Positions 47,801 to 60,209 of a stretch of DNA of 64,000 nt are shown one piece after another. Source of the DNA: Datnioides undecimradiatus (Eukaryota; Chordata; Actinopteri; Lobotiformes; Datnioididae); NCBI GenBank assembly GCA_008933995.1, contig WARS01000036.1, positions 666,001 to 730,000 of the forward strand, read 5' to 3'. The notes beneath the pieces were generated by a model, which did no database searches, was not told where the DNA came from, and saw nothing but the letters and a program-made list of their open reading frames with translations. Both the position numbers and the translations under genes were made by a program. The stretch's first letter is position 1, and every line of letters starts with the position of its first letter.

Positions 47801-50800
47801 ACCGTGCCTCGTGCGGATGTGCAGTAAAGAGCATTTGCTTGAAGAGAGGGTGGAGGGTGCAGAGACACTGGCCTACCTGATGGAGACGGATGTGGAGCTG
47901 CAGAGGATTGCAAGCACCACCGACCACCTGGTAGCCATGCTGGCTGACTACTTTAAATACCCCAGCTCTGTGTCTGCCATCACTGACATCAAGAGGGTGG
48001 GTGTGTGGGCCTGAGAGAGCCTCCTCCATGTGACTTTATTTTAGTGATGAGAAGGGGGAAATGCATGTGATAGGATTGTATCATTAGACTAAGACCAAGA
48101 TTAGACTAAGATTAAGAGTTTACTAAGCTAATGTTAAGCAGATATAATGTTTACCTCAATTAGCTTGTTAGTATGGAAACATTTGGTTTAGTTTTCATCA
48201 TGAACCAAAATAGGGTGACACCAAGTGGTCGTAGTTTATCCTGAGGAGGCCTCAAATACATTTTCAGTGAACATGACAAACACCAGCATCATAATGGAGC
48301 TACAGAGAAAGTCAGGAGGTCACCACTGACAAGAGGGTTCATCTTTAGGATACTGTGACTGTCTGTTCAAAGGTTCATGGCGATCCATTTAATAGTTATT
48401 GTGATATTTCCACCACTTTAATGCACTACACGGCTTAAAATGCCAATGATAATTATTTTTCTTAATAAGTGTAATTTAAAAAGTGCAGAATTGCTCAGAT
48501 TTCCAGGCAGGACTTTGGGCAGTGTAGTTAGGCTTATATAGACATCTTATTCTCAGTAATCTCTAATGTTTTTGAGAGTATTCATTTGCTGTATTTATAA
48601 TTAATAAGTGATGCTACATATTATTGCATTTAATTTATCAAAATGTATTTTTAAGAAACAAAACATCCTTTTAGAAACATTTGACCCTTTTTTTTATCAA
48701 CTTTAAAGATGTCATCTTTTTTCCTCAAAGTTCTGTCACCTGTTGACATTGTGCTCCGGTTCACTCTCTGATGACTCTGATGTCATTTGCAGCTGGACCA
48801 TGACCTGAAGCATGCACACGAGTTGAGACAAGCTGCTTTCAAACTTTATGCATCACTGGGCTCCAACGATGAGGACATCCGGAAAAAGGTGACCTTTCCG
48901 TGGGTCTATTTTTCTTTGCATATATAATTGTGCTCATGCATGTTTATATTCTAATGCATTCTTGACCTTTCTTTCCCGTCAGATCACAGAGACAGAGAAC
49001 ATGATGGACAGGATAGTCAGTGGCCTATCAGAGTCCAGCATTAAAGTCCGTTTAGCAGCTGTGAGGTATCGTGTGAAGCGCTGACCTCTCACCCTGACTG
49101 TTTCTTGCTCTGCACTCCTAAATAGTTCTTTTTTAATCACATCTGGATGATAAATCAAACCACACTTGTAATTTGTTTGACTAAATATCATGCAGCTGTG
49201 ACTCAACTCCTCCTGTGTTTGTGTGTCCAGGTGTCTTCATAGTCTTTCACGGTCAGTGCAGCAGCTGAGAACCAGCTTCCATGACCATGCGGTGTGGAAA
49301 CCCCTCATGAAGGTCAGTGCAGTCTGAAGGAAACAAGGCTTACTGACCGCACACAGTAAAATACATGTCTGGATGTCTCTGTAGGGGGACAGTTGTATTT
49401 GGATACTGCTTCATGTGTAGCGGTAGCAGGCTTGTCAGCATGGAAGTAAATAAACAAGTCCTCTGTACCGTGCTTTGTTGTTGTGTAACTTGTGTTGTTG
49501 TGCAGCTATTACAGAACGCCCCAGATGAAGTCCTGGTTATGGCCTCTTCTACACTATGCAATTTACTGCTGGAGTTCTCACCCAGCAAAGAGGTATGTAC
49601 ACACACACAGTTATACACACACAATCATACCTGTAAGGTGACATGTAACACATTATGCAACATAACATACAAAGAATGAACTATATTATTGAATATTCAG
49701 AGCCCTTGTCTGTGTTTCTCTGCAGCCCATCCTGGAGTCAGGGGTGATTGAATTACTATGCAGTCTGACCCAGAGTGACAGTCCTGCACTAAGGGTCAAT
49801 GGGATCTGGGCCTTGATGGTAAGAGCAAGAGTCTACATTCATCAAAATCCTGGAGAGTTAATTGAATCTTTCCAGGAATGGAAAGATTCAATTTGCACTG
49901 AAATACTGTGTTGAGTCCTAAGCTACGCATATACAGGTGCAGTGAGGCAAACTGCGATAAACCTGATCAATTCATCTGTTTTCTCACTCATACTGCTACA
50001 TAATCTCAGTACGAAACATACGTGTGTGTGTGTGTGTTCAGAACATGGCGTTCCAGGCAGATCAGAAGGTGAAGGGGGAGATTGTTCGGTGTTTGGGAAC
50101 AGAACAATTGTTCCGCCTTCTGTCGGATCCTGACACCAATGTGCTGATGAAGACCCTCGGTTTGCTGCGCAACCTGCTGTCAACACGCCCAGTGAGAGAA
50201 ACACCTATACATACAGCATAATTCATGTACAGGAAATAAGCATTTACATGGGTGCCGCCCTGTGGGGATGCTGTTTGGACAATGCTTTGGTTAATGATAA
50301 TTTTCCTGGATGCCACAGTCTCACATGGGGTGCTTTCATGACATGTCACAGTAAAGTTGCTGCGATTCACCTCAGCACCAACCGTGGCCTCCCTACTTTC
50401 TAACCTACTCTGTATATATGAATACACATGCCCTGTATGTGCTGAATTAGCATACATTTTCCAGAAATCTCCAGCATGCATACTGATTCTCTCCTGGTGT
50501 CATGTTGTCAGCACATTGACCAGATCATGAGCTCTCATGGGAAGCAGATCATGCAGGCAGTGACCCTCATCCTGGAAGCGGAGCACAGTATAGAGGTCAA
50601 AGAACAGGTGAGCACGTCCTCCGCTTCATGCTCACTAATGGTTGTCGTGCAGAATTCATCCTACAGCTGCATGAAAAGGCTGCATTGCGGAGCAGTTTAG
50701 CATTCCGCAGGTGTGACTGCAGGCTGTTACAGGCCTGGTCAGGTGCAGTGGTATTCATAGAGTCATGGAGCTTTTTATAAACCAAATGTTCACATAGCAG

Positions 50801-51780
50801 CCCTGATGTAACACACTTGTCCTGTCTGTCAGACTCTGTGCATCCTAGCCAACATCGCCGATGGCAACACCGCCAAGGAACTCATCATGACCAATGACGA
50901 CATGCTCCAGAAAATCAAATACTACATGGTACTGTATATAATGCCATCTGCTTTAGCTGCATATTGTTTTCTGGTGTTCCAGCTGAAAACTGCACTATTA
51001 CTGCTTCAGATATCTCCGAGGCTGTGTGCACTGTGCTCTTGTTTTCCTTCACTTGTTAATTTGTCTGATGGGTGCTGTTCCCACAGGGGCATTCGAATGT
51101 GAAACTGCAGCTTGCCGCCACCTTCTGCATCTCAAACCTTATCTGGAATGAGGAGGACGGTAAGGGACAGACACAACATACAAGTGGCAGGAAGACTGAG
51201 AACAGGGGCTGGTCCAGAGAGGGGAGGCAGACAAATCCTCCTTGAACCTGAGTGCCTGTACTGGCTGCTCATGGTGACCCATCGACCCTTGTTATTCCTT
51301 CTGTCATACTCAAAAGGGTTCCGTGTGTTCTTCCCTTTGTAATGATGCTGATGCTTAGACCCTTCTTTAAGATGCTAAATGTCTTGTGTTGTCTACTAAA
51401 CACTTGTATGGGGCACTAACTACTTCAGCTACTTTCTTAAAGCATTTCTGCACTTCATCAATTCATAACAATAGTTAGGAAGCTGAAATGAAATGAGATG
51501 TTGACTGGTTGTTCCGGAGGTTCGAATGAATTCATATTCTTCCGTGCTGTTATTTGTGTTGTCAGGTTCTCAGGAGCGTCAGGACAAGCTGAGGGAGATG
51601 GGCTTTGTGGACGTTCTGCACAAACTCACCCAGGCCTCTGACCCCAACCTCAGCGACAGGTGGGCCAGAGTAATGAATCAGAAAGCCCAGGACGTTCTCA
51701 TCAGTCACTTGTTGTGCACAGTTGATTGATTCTGTGTCCTTGTCAGGGCGAAGACGGCGATGCAGCAGTACCTAGCATGA
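41890..51780 (+). CDS. armc8: Armadillo repeat-containing protein 8, CTLH E3 ligase subunit
   Basis: ARMC8 is the Gid5-like armadillo scaffold of the CTLH ubiquitin ligase. The 22 coding exons are 41890-41934, 43623-43699, 45230-45301, 45670-45812, 45910-46007, 46786-46878, 47085-47165, 47276-47351, 47433-47523, 47621-47681, 47796-47996, 48793-48888, 48983-49065, 49231-49312, 49506-49592, 49726-49818, 50042-50191, 50512-50607, 50833-50928, 51087-51159, 51566-51659 and 51747-51780. They total 673 aa, the length of human ARMC8 alpha. The N-terminus [17 protein letters not shown] and C-terminus AMQQYLA match the family. Helical armadillo repeats fill the rest. Intron 8 (47352-47432) is only 81 nt and is open in frame. 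Exon 17 is preceded by a GT repeat in place of a pyrimidine tract. Confidence 0.97.
44560..44640. repeat. Short fragment of a teleost interspersed repeat in an armc8 intron
   Basis: AATAATAATAATACATTACA then TTTCTATAGTGCTTCATCAT resembles the start of the same '...atttatatagcgc...' fish repeat family seen near 63810. It is short and diverged. Confidence 0.4.
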
Positions 51781-53530
51781 CTACAAAGGAGAGAGATCCC
51801 CTACTGCCAGCCTAACTAACAATCGTCTGGAGGACACCTGCCATTGGTTCTTTTGTTTCTTGTTTGTTTAATCCAGAGGCTTGTTTTGTTGCACAAAGAC
51901 ACCTTTATTGGACCTGTGGCTGGTCTCCCTTCGCCTCCCACCCACCACCCGATACCACCACCTCAACTAAGCCTCAACAGTTTCACTCACTCCAGACCTC
52001 ATAATGGAGCCTCTGAGACCGTGGTGGTTGGGAAATCAGTGGTTAGGAGGGGTTCTCTTGTTTTTCTTTTCAATAATGAGATGATTTTTTTTTTCCCTTT
52101 TGAGACGTTGTGATTTGAGATTTTTCATGTTTTTGGAGTGCGGCAGCCTGACACCAGCGCCATTTTGGTGCTTCTGGACTCCCGACAGCGGAGATTCTGG
52201 TCTCGGAGAACAGGACTACGAGGTTTGACACGAGAGCAGGGCTGTTGGACAGCAAAGCTTCCCGGTTTTATTTTCAAGATTTTTAATTAATATTAATATT
52301 AATGTTTCATTTAAGGCATCACAAGCAAGGACACATTTGGAAATACACAGACTGCCTATTTTGAAATTTTGGGTGTTTTTTCTTTTTTGTGGATACATAC
52401 CTCGTAAATATATAAATATATATAAATATAAACATAAATATATATTTTTGGATTTTTATTTTCCCCTGACCCTCTGTTGTTTTCATTCATTCTCTCTGAA
52501 CCATGATTCTAGGCACAGTAGAGTTAATCCACTGCAGTCTTCTGCCAGTGTGTATCTGAACATGGTCTTTAGAGGAGAATAACAAAACAAGTGTCCCCTG
52601 GTTTTTGTTCTTCACCGTTGTGGTTCTTTGTGCACTGGAGCCTGTCACTTCTGTCCAATATCCTTATGATCCCAATGGGAAATATAGTTCCAGAGTGCTT
52701 ACTCTGACCTGCCCAGTTACTAATTAACAGGCACGAGTACACAGAACACCAGAGCTGAGAGGATGTATGTATCCTTTCCACCTCTAGGAAATAAGACTAA
52801 ATGTCTGACACGGTTCCTGCATTCTCTGCAGCCCCCTGCCTCCCTGCCCCCCCGCCCTTCTGTGTGTGTTTGTCAAAAGGGATAAATGAAAGCTCCTGGG
52901 TTTCTTTCCTCTGTGTGTTGAGAAGCGAGTGAGGACAGAGTAGATGTAGGGAATGAAAGAACAATTTGAGACTGGCCCCTGGAGGGTAAGGCACTAAGTG
53001 CATCCACAGAAACAAGAGCGAAATTGTGTTCCAGCCCTTCTCTCATATCGTTTCTTCTCCCATCAGGATCTTTCTCGAGTGTTGTTCCTTGACATTTCAA
53101 ACTTTACTGAAACTCTGATAGAATGAATGTTACCATTGAAAATATATGCAGACCTGAAGATGGATTACTGACGCATTGTGTCTTCTTTTCTCGTGCAGAG
53201 CACAAGATGCTTCCAATTATGTTCCTTCAAAAAGAGTCTGGATTGAGATTGGCATTGACTGTGTGGTTCTAAACGATCCTGCATTGAGTGTGTGTCTGCT
53301 CTGTCACTACAGCTGACTTCCCGTTCAGCTTGGATTGCAGCTAGGTGCTGTCTCATGTTTTACTGCGGAGGTGATTATCATCTTCCCTGAAAAACAAACC
53401 ACAGCAAAAAACGTTTTTACAACACACACCGTGTTCCTGACGGTTTACGGTTCCAGAACACTAATCTAAGCATCTGTACGAGAAGTAAATCACATGTAAA
53501 TTAATAATAAATACATGAAATTGAAGGAAA
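51781..53530 (+). other. armc8: armc8 3' UTR
   Basis: Noncoding sequence runs to AATAAA at 53506-53511. It includes an AT-rich tract of TATAAATA-type repeats at about 52400-52450. No other feature is recognised. Confidence 0.55.
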
Positions 53531-53747
53531 AGAGCTGCAGCTGGAAATAACTTGTCATTTCTTAATTCAAACAATGTAAAGTAACATTTTGAAATTGCAT
53601 TTATAATCATTTTTCATATCGCAACTTTAATGTTATATGTTTATATATTATAAAGTAAGAGGTTTTCTGAAAATACGTGCCGAAAAATGAGTGGGGTCAT
53701 TGGTTCCCAAGAGCACAGGAGTCAGAGCTCTTACAAAACAACACTTC

Positions 53748-53753
53748 TTTATT
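53748..53753 (-). terminator. Candidate kcnh poly(A) signal
   Basis: AATAAA on the minus strand would give the channel transcript a 3' UTR of about 1.9 kb. Confidence 0.5.
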
Positions 53754-55667
53754 GTTGTACAGTATGTAATCCTGGTAAAGTTTTTCTTATTTAACAGCAG
53801 TCTTAAGTAAAACACGTCCCAAACCCATCAGCCTCCAACAGGGCAGGCGGTTAGTCCACTCCCAGAAGCCAATTCGCCCTCTACAGCTCAAAAAGCAGGC
53901 ACATTCCTCATGCAAAAAAGCTGTGACATGCATTTGATTTAAAACCCCTTTGTGTAGCCAAGACCCCCCCCCCCCCCTCCCCAGCCCACCCCCACAAACC
54001 CAGAGTAACCAGCAGGATCAGAGCTCCCCAAACATCAATGGGAGTTCTGCTCAGTGAATCTTTGTATTTCAGTGTGTAAAGAGCCCAAGCAGCCCCCCGC
54101 CCTCCCCTGCTCCCGTTACAGAAAATAGAAACCAGAAATCTGACTGTCTATATTACAAGTAACATGGTGCACAAAGCACCTCACTGAAGCAAAAAGTGTA
54201 CAGAAGTCCTGAGACCTCCATAGCGACGCAGCCTGGGTATTGAAGCTGTCGGGTTAGGCTGTTGTCTCGTGTCAGCGTAAAGCTCAGTGGTTGGCAAAGA
54301 GGTTGGAGACGATGAGACTCGTGTGTATGTTCAGGATATGCTTTACGTGTGTGTGCTACATTAGAATTGGGAAGGTTGCACTTGGCATGGAGTGCGTCCA
54401 GTCATGTGGTTGGACAGTGAGACCCCCCCTTCTGTGTTTCTGTTCGATCTCCCACATGCGTGATATATTTCCTCATTGCTTTCGTCAGCAATAATAAATA
54501 AATACACAGCCTGAATAAATAAATAAATAGTAACTTTTTAGATAAAGGTGCAGTGTTCTTTGTAGGTGACATTGATGGCTTTCTATGTTAATTTTGATCC
54601 AAATGCTTGCCTGTCATGAACAGGTGAGGGACTTTAGGGAAGTCCATGTCTTTATGTGGAGAAGGCACGAATGGCTGGATGGCTAAAGCTCAGGAGTGAT
54701 GTGGGACTTTGCTATACAATCTGATAGGCTGGCTGTAAACAGTTATGGTATCCGTTACATCGGGGTGCTGTTCACGATTCTAGTGTTTCCCCCACTTTTT
54801 CCCATAAAACTTGCTTTTGTCTTTGGCACACAACCCAACTGCTGTCTCACGCCTTTAGGTCTACGCTGGAATAGAAGCAACCCCCCCCCCACATGCTCGT
54901 CACCTGACTAAATCTGTACATCAAACCTCCTTTGCAGGGAAGGACAATGCGGGCGTTAGTGTTAACAAATTCAAACATCTGTTTCTGAACACCGGTGATG
55001 GGCATGGATGGTGTGTGATTCTGAAGAGATGGTTCAGCTGAGTGTTTCCTTCCACCGGCTTTAAAACAATCCCGTTGACGATGCGTTTGTCTTTCTAGGT
55101 GAGGTGACCTGATGAGACTGAGACTGACTCAAGAGTTTACATTCCCAGTCCCTGTGCGGTGGCTCGGATTATCCATAAAGACATGTTTCCCGCTGAGATA
55201 TGTGCGTTTGTACCTGCCCTTTGAGGAGACATCCATACTAGGTTTAAAAAGCAATATTGTACGTCCGTTTAGCTGGAAAGAGCTAAATTAGGCTCCAGAG
55301 ATCAATGGAGCCGGTTAAAAACGTGTGCTCTGCGTGTCCCAGTCGCTGAAGAGATTGACTGATGCTACTGAAGTGTTGATACTGTAAGACAAGTTGTGCT
55401 GATGTAGTTCTGTGGGTGATCAGTGTAGAAAAGGACTCCTTCACACTGATGCTGACAGCTGGCGTTGGCCTCCCAGGTGAGTTTCTGTTTACCTGACAGT
55501 CCTTCCAGCATTTCCTGACTGACCAATCACCTCCTGTGCGAAATGGACCGGCTGTTTTGTTTTACAGTACTTTTCGTTCCGCCAATCAGCCGTCACGTTC
55601 CCTGATCTGATCGCGCGCACTCTCTGCATCTCTTGCATTCTCTGCTACTCTATTGTCATCCATCACT
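53754..55667 (-). other. Presumed 3' UTR of the kcnh gene
   Basis: No coding exon is seen between the channel stop codon and the poly(A) signal. On the transcript strand it carries two G-run clusters, at about 53964-53993 and 54092-54115, able in principle to form G-quadruplexes. A further ten-base C run (G on the transcript strand) lies near 54883-54892. Confidence 0.5.
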
Positions 55668-58600
55668 TCATAACGCTGGCTCCTCCTCATCAATGAAGCT
55701 GATGTGCTCTGTGGAGGTCTTCCCCTCCTCCACCACTCGGCCCCACTCCTGCATCTCCAGCTCTTGGGGATGAGTGACAGGTCGTGCCTCCCTGTGGCGT
55801 AGCTGCGACTTACACCAAGGTGGAGTTTGGGTGTCTCCCTGTCCTCTCCTTGCGCTAAGAAAGTCCAGACACAAGGGCAGGGACTGGGTAGAGGGGTGGA
55901 GGGGGACAGTGGGGGATACAAGGGGGACAGAAGGAGAGGGCCTCAACCGAAGGTCTCCAGGGGAGGAGGTGAGCGAGGGTGGAGCAGAGCAGTGGGAGGA
56001 TGGGGGTGGAGGGGTGTCCTGGGAGGGAGGCGGGGGGAGCAGGCCTCTGCTGGTACAGCTACCAGGCCGGGACGGGTGGGGGCCTTGGCAGGGGGAAAGA
56101 GATGGCGAGGAGGAGAGAGACATGGAGAAGGAGAGGGAAGGTGAAGGAGTGTGAGATGCCAGAGGAGGCTGGTCCTGCAGCGAGGGCAGAAATATCCCGT
56201 TACTGGAGGAAGCATGGAGGCTTTGGAGGACCGGGGAGCCCTCAGGAAGTCCCTCCTCAGGTGAGGGAAGGTTAGAGCGGGTGCGGCCCTTGATATTTCC
56301 CCCCAGATGTTTGGGCGGGGTCTGTGGCAACGCTGAGGACGATGAATTAGGCCTTTTTGGTGAATGAGGAGTTGGGAGAAGGCATCCTGGCAAACCCACA
56401 CCCTCTATGTCTCCACTGTCCAACAGGGAATGAGTGTCAGGTCTCTGGGCGGAACAGGATGTCGTGGGGGGTGGCAACACAAGGCAGGCGCTTGTTGATA
56501 GCTGGCTGGCGCTGCTTGGGGGCGGGGTTAAATTTGGCATCATGGTCGTCAGTATTGGTGGCGATGCTGTTTGGAGGAGGGGCTTAAGCAGGCGCGTCAT
56601 TTCCTGCAGCTCTTGACTGAGCTTGGAAACTTGTTTAGAAAGACTGTTCATCTGTATTGTAAAGAGACACAGTGCACACACACACACACACCAGAAAACC
56701 AGATGAAGGTCAATCCATGCAAGTGCTTTATCAAGTCACTCATTGCCGAGCAGGATAATGATATAGGCAGGGTGCTTACAAATATATCTGTCGGAGATAA
56801 TCCTTATTTGTGTGCAGCATAATCTGATATACACTCCACATACACAATGTTACCTGATAGCAACGCTAATTATTTAAATTACAGAGTGCACTCAGACGCA
56901 ATGATGGAAACGCATGGCAGCACAATCTCTCCAAATCTGTTTAGAAAAGAATTTAATTTGCATCTGGGCTCGGATCTGTGACGACACGTACACGGTGATG
57001 CTGATTGGCTGGTGATGCCAGCGAGTTTGAATACCTTAAATCCTGTGCAGGTGCAGCAGGGCTTCGTCCAATCTACTGATGAAAGCCTTCACATTTTGGC
57101 CTAAGTACATTTACTTATGTAAAAGCAGTTGAAACTGAAACTTTTTTGTGATTTCCACTTTTGCTTTCCCTACCGTGACATGTCACCATTCTCTCCTGTG
57201 GAAATGCACCACTGCAGTAATATCTGTTGTGTTCAGGAAATATGCTGCCGACAAACAAGCGAAGCTCCATTGCAGAGATAATAATTAGAGTCTCGTGGCA
57301 AATGTGTAAACATGCGTCGTGATTATGTATCAACAGTATCAAGTCAGCACTCACCTCCTCAGTCAATTTAGACACGCTCTGCTTGATCTCGGAGTGCTCC
57401 CGGATCCCTACACACGACACAAACAAGCCTTCATGAGTATTCACCCCCCAGAAATCTGTGTGTGTGTATGTGTGTGTTAGTTACCTGGGTACGGGGAGGC
57501 CGGTGCTGCCGGTGACAGGCTGGGACTGAACTCAAACTTCTGTGTTGAGGTGGAGTTGCTCTCTGTTTCAATGCCGTCCACGAATCTATGCAGAAAAGAG
57601 GGATTAAAAGTGAGAGAAAGTGCGTGAGCAGAGAATATAAATAAGAGAAGACTGAAAGAGCGCGTATCACTGAATGTCTCTGTGTTGCCTGTGCAGTGTT
57701 TTTCGTGTGAGCAGCTCCAGTAGAGCAGTAGGTTGGGGGTTAAGGTCCTTGCTCAAGGGCACCTCGGTGAGGGTACCGAGGGAGGGGGGAGTGCTGCTTT
57801 TTCCACTCTCTCCACCCACTTTCCCCAGTGTCTACACTCTGACACAAACCCCCTGAATCAGCAGCTTATGTTCATACCACGCTGAACAGCACACAGGGTC
57901 GCAGTTGAGGAGCGTCTTTCCGCTTTGGAAGGTTCCTACCGGAGGGAGATGACCCAGTTGATCACAGTGGCATCTGTGATAAGAGCCAGTCAAATTCTCT
58001 AAATGCTAAGAAAAGGTGCTTCAATGCTTCCTTTCATATCTGCTACAGCACAAGACACACTGCACCGTCCACTATTAAAGGAAGGGAGATAAGGCCGTCC
58101 CACAATTCCCTGCAGCAGCCTGGTGTAAGTGCACTCAGACTCTTATCGTGCGGTTGCCTTTTCTTAATTCCTCATGAATTTTCCTTCACATCTTTCCCGA
58201 CCTCGTGACATTTTCCACCACAGCCCGGGTGTTATTGATCCCCGTGTACACACATCATCCTACAGTGTGAAAACCTGTACTCCTTCCAACTGCAGCTAGG
58301 CACCATGTGATCAACCAGCACCGTATCCTGCTGGTTGCCATGGCAGCCAGACACCTATGCTGCAGCATAAAGTGCTGTTTGTGCAGCCTCTCCTCTGGCT
58401 GTGGGATTGTGTTGTTAAACTGGTTTCCTCGTGTTTTTGTTTACTGGTCGTACTTGACTACTTCTTTCTCAATGACCAGTATATATCTGTGTGTGTCAAC
58501 ATATAACATGACTGGGCACATAAATCTGTTTACACACACACTGACTGTACAAAATCCCTGTAATGTTAGTCATTACATTTCAGAGTGAAGACGTGGTTTA

Positions 58601-59000
58601 AGGTTAAATTTAGGTTAGGGTCATGGTGGATTGGGTCTAGGTAAGCAGTGGTAAGGGATAGAGTAAGTCTCCAGGAAATGAATGTAAGTCAGTGTCATGT
58701 CCTTTGAAGTAATGGAAACACTGTGTGTGTGTGTGTGTGTTACCTGGGGCTGAGTTCAGGCGGTGCGCTGCTGAAGCTCACCACAGGTATCTGCAGGGTG
58801 GTGGGGCGGGAGTGCTCAGAGGGAGCGCGGAATGGCCTGGGTGGCAGGAGAGGGGAGCGCAGGGGCGAGTTGAGCCCCCTGCTGAGACGCAGCGGGGAGC
58901 GAGGAGCACGGGACACTGAGTTCTGCTCCTCATCGCCCTCCTCATCCTCGCGGATCGATGGCAGCTTCTTCACCAGGCCGCCATTACTTTCCCAGTCCAC
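55668..59000 (-). CDS. ELK-type (KCNH3/4/8-like) voltage-gated K+ channel, C-terminal exons only
   Basis: Four exons on the minus strand form the cytoplasmic tail of an ether-a-go-go-like channel: 58744-59000, 57485-57585, 57355-57407 and 55668-56651. Phases agree across all junctions. The ELK signature SAPPELSPR followed by FVDGIE is present, and then a heptad-patterned coiled coil (IKQSVSKLTEE, then MNSLSKQVSKLSQELQEM). The last exon encodes 327 residues, mostly Pro/Ser-rich and low complexity, ending IDEEEPAL. The membrane domain, PAS cap and cyclic-nucleotide-binding homology domain must lie beyond the right edge, since none of their exons is in the window. LSQELQEM resembles the KCNH3 coiled coil, but the paralogue cannot be fixed. 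It converges on armc8. Confidence 0.85.
56675..56690. repeat. (CA)8 tract upstream of the last kcnh acceptor
   Basis: In transcript sense this is a GT repeat 24-40 nt before the acceptor at 56651/56652. Confidence 0.85.
57457..57478. repeat. TG-rich tract at a kcnh splice donor
   Basis: In transcript sense an interrupted CA repeat begins about 7 nt after the donor at 57484. Confidence 0.85.
57660..57860. repeat. Fragment of a teleost interspersed repeat
   Basis: The phrase GGGGGTTAAGGTCCTTGCTC followed by AAGGGCACCTCGG recurs in a very common fish repeat family (the '...ttgctcaagggcacctcgg...' block). Only a part is present, without clear ends. Confidence 0.5.
58722..58740. repeat. (TG)9 tract abutting a kcnh splice donor
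   Basis: In transcript sense the intron begins gtaacacacaca, so the CA repeat starts three to four bases after the exon end at 58744. Confidence 0.9.
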
Positions 59001-60174
59001 CTGAGAGAGATGGAGAGAGTTTGAATATAGTCACGCTGACGTTATTGGAGCTGGCGGAGCCATCACACCTGTTGTTATTCACAGCAGCTGAGAGGTTAGA
59101 CAGTGTCTTTGTTCCAGTTGCATCAGACTGGAATGTTGGGAAACTGAGTGTAGTGACATGATGTACCAGGGAGTGGCAGGCAAACACAAGAGTTCAAACC
59201 TTTTCTTACTGTGAACATTGGAAATGCAGCGTTCACTCCCCCAGTACAACACAGCCACTACTTCAACAGAGCAATGAACAAAGTGTGCAGATGTTTATTC
59301 TTTCTTCAGTTCTAACAATTTTACAATATCTTCGGGAGCCTTTTCTTTCATGGGTGGACCATCCTAGTGAAGCTGAAATGTTGGCAAATGCATGAAGGTT
59401 TCAATTACTGTTCAAACTTAAGATGTGTGGGTGCCTTGTTTTGCACTGTATCTGATGCTTTTGGCCTATAATTAATATTAATATTTTTGGATTTATCTCC
59501 GGATATCCCTTTTACTTTGGAGAGAAATTACTTATCCATAAAGTAACGAGAGAGAAGTGGGCAAACTGGGACAAAGTGGGTGCTCTGTGATGTAAAGACC
59601 AGCTGCTACATTGTGCCTAGGCCAAGTCTAAACTGTAAAAGCAACACCAGCACCAGTCTCATTTCTGACAACGCTGACATGACACGGAACCACACAGGAT
59701 TCAGGAGCCTGAGCCGTGTTTCAAACTTTTCCTGTCGTCCTCAAGGAATTACATTAGAGAAGAACCTGAAGGATAAATGGAAACGTTATCTGTTTAATTC
59801 CCAATTGTTTATGATTTTATTTGGGGTGGATGTTGTTATGCCAGACTGCAAAAAGATGCCTGTCATGCTACATTTACTACAGACTGCTGCGTTGGACTTT
59901 TCCTCATCACTTTCTCCCGAGCAGGCGCACGCATTCGCACATGCACGTGCACACGCACACACTCCCCCGGCAGTGACACTCGTCCCTGTTCCCCATCAGC
60001 CATGTCCCTGCTTATGAATTGAATAATTTAGGCTGGCGCCAGTGTTGATGCTGGGTCACTGAAACTTTTGCAAATGGCGAGCTAATCAAAACAAGACTGT
60101 CAATGCAAAAAGACAAGAGCACAGCCTATAACAACAATTTTTGAATAATTCATTAGAGATATGTCGGAATGTTT

Positions 60175-60175
<1 letters not shown>

Positions 60176-60207
<32 letters not shown>
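60176..60207. repeat. (GT)16 microsatellite
   Basis: This is a perfect GT tract inside the large kcnh intron. Confidence 0.9.

Positions 60208-60209
<2 letters not shown>

Noticed and set aside
55774-56154. Plus-strand Gly/Arg-rich frames opposite the last kcnh exon
   Set aside because: They are shadows of the Pro/Ser-rich channel tail on the minus strand.
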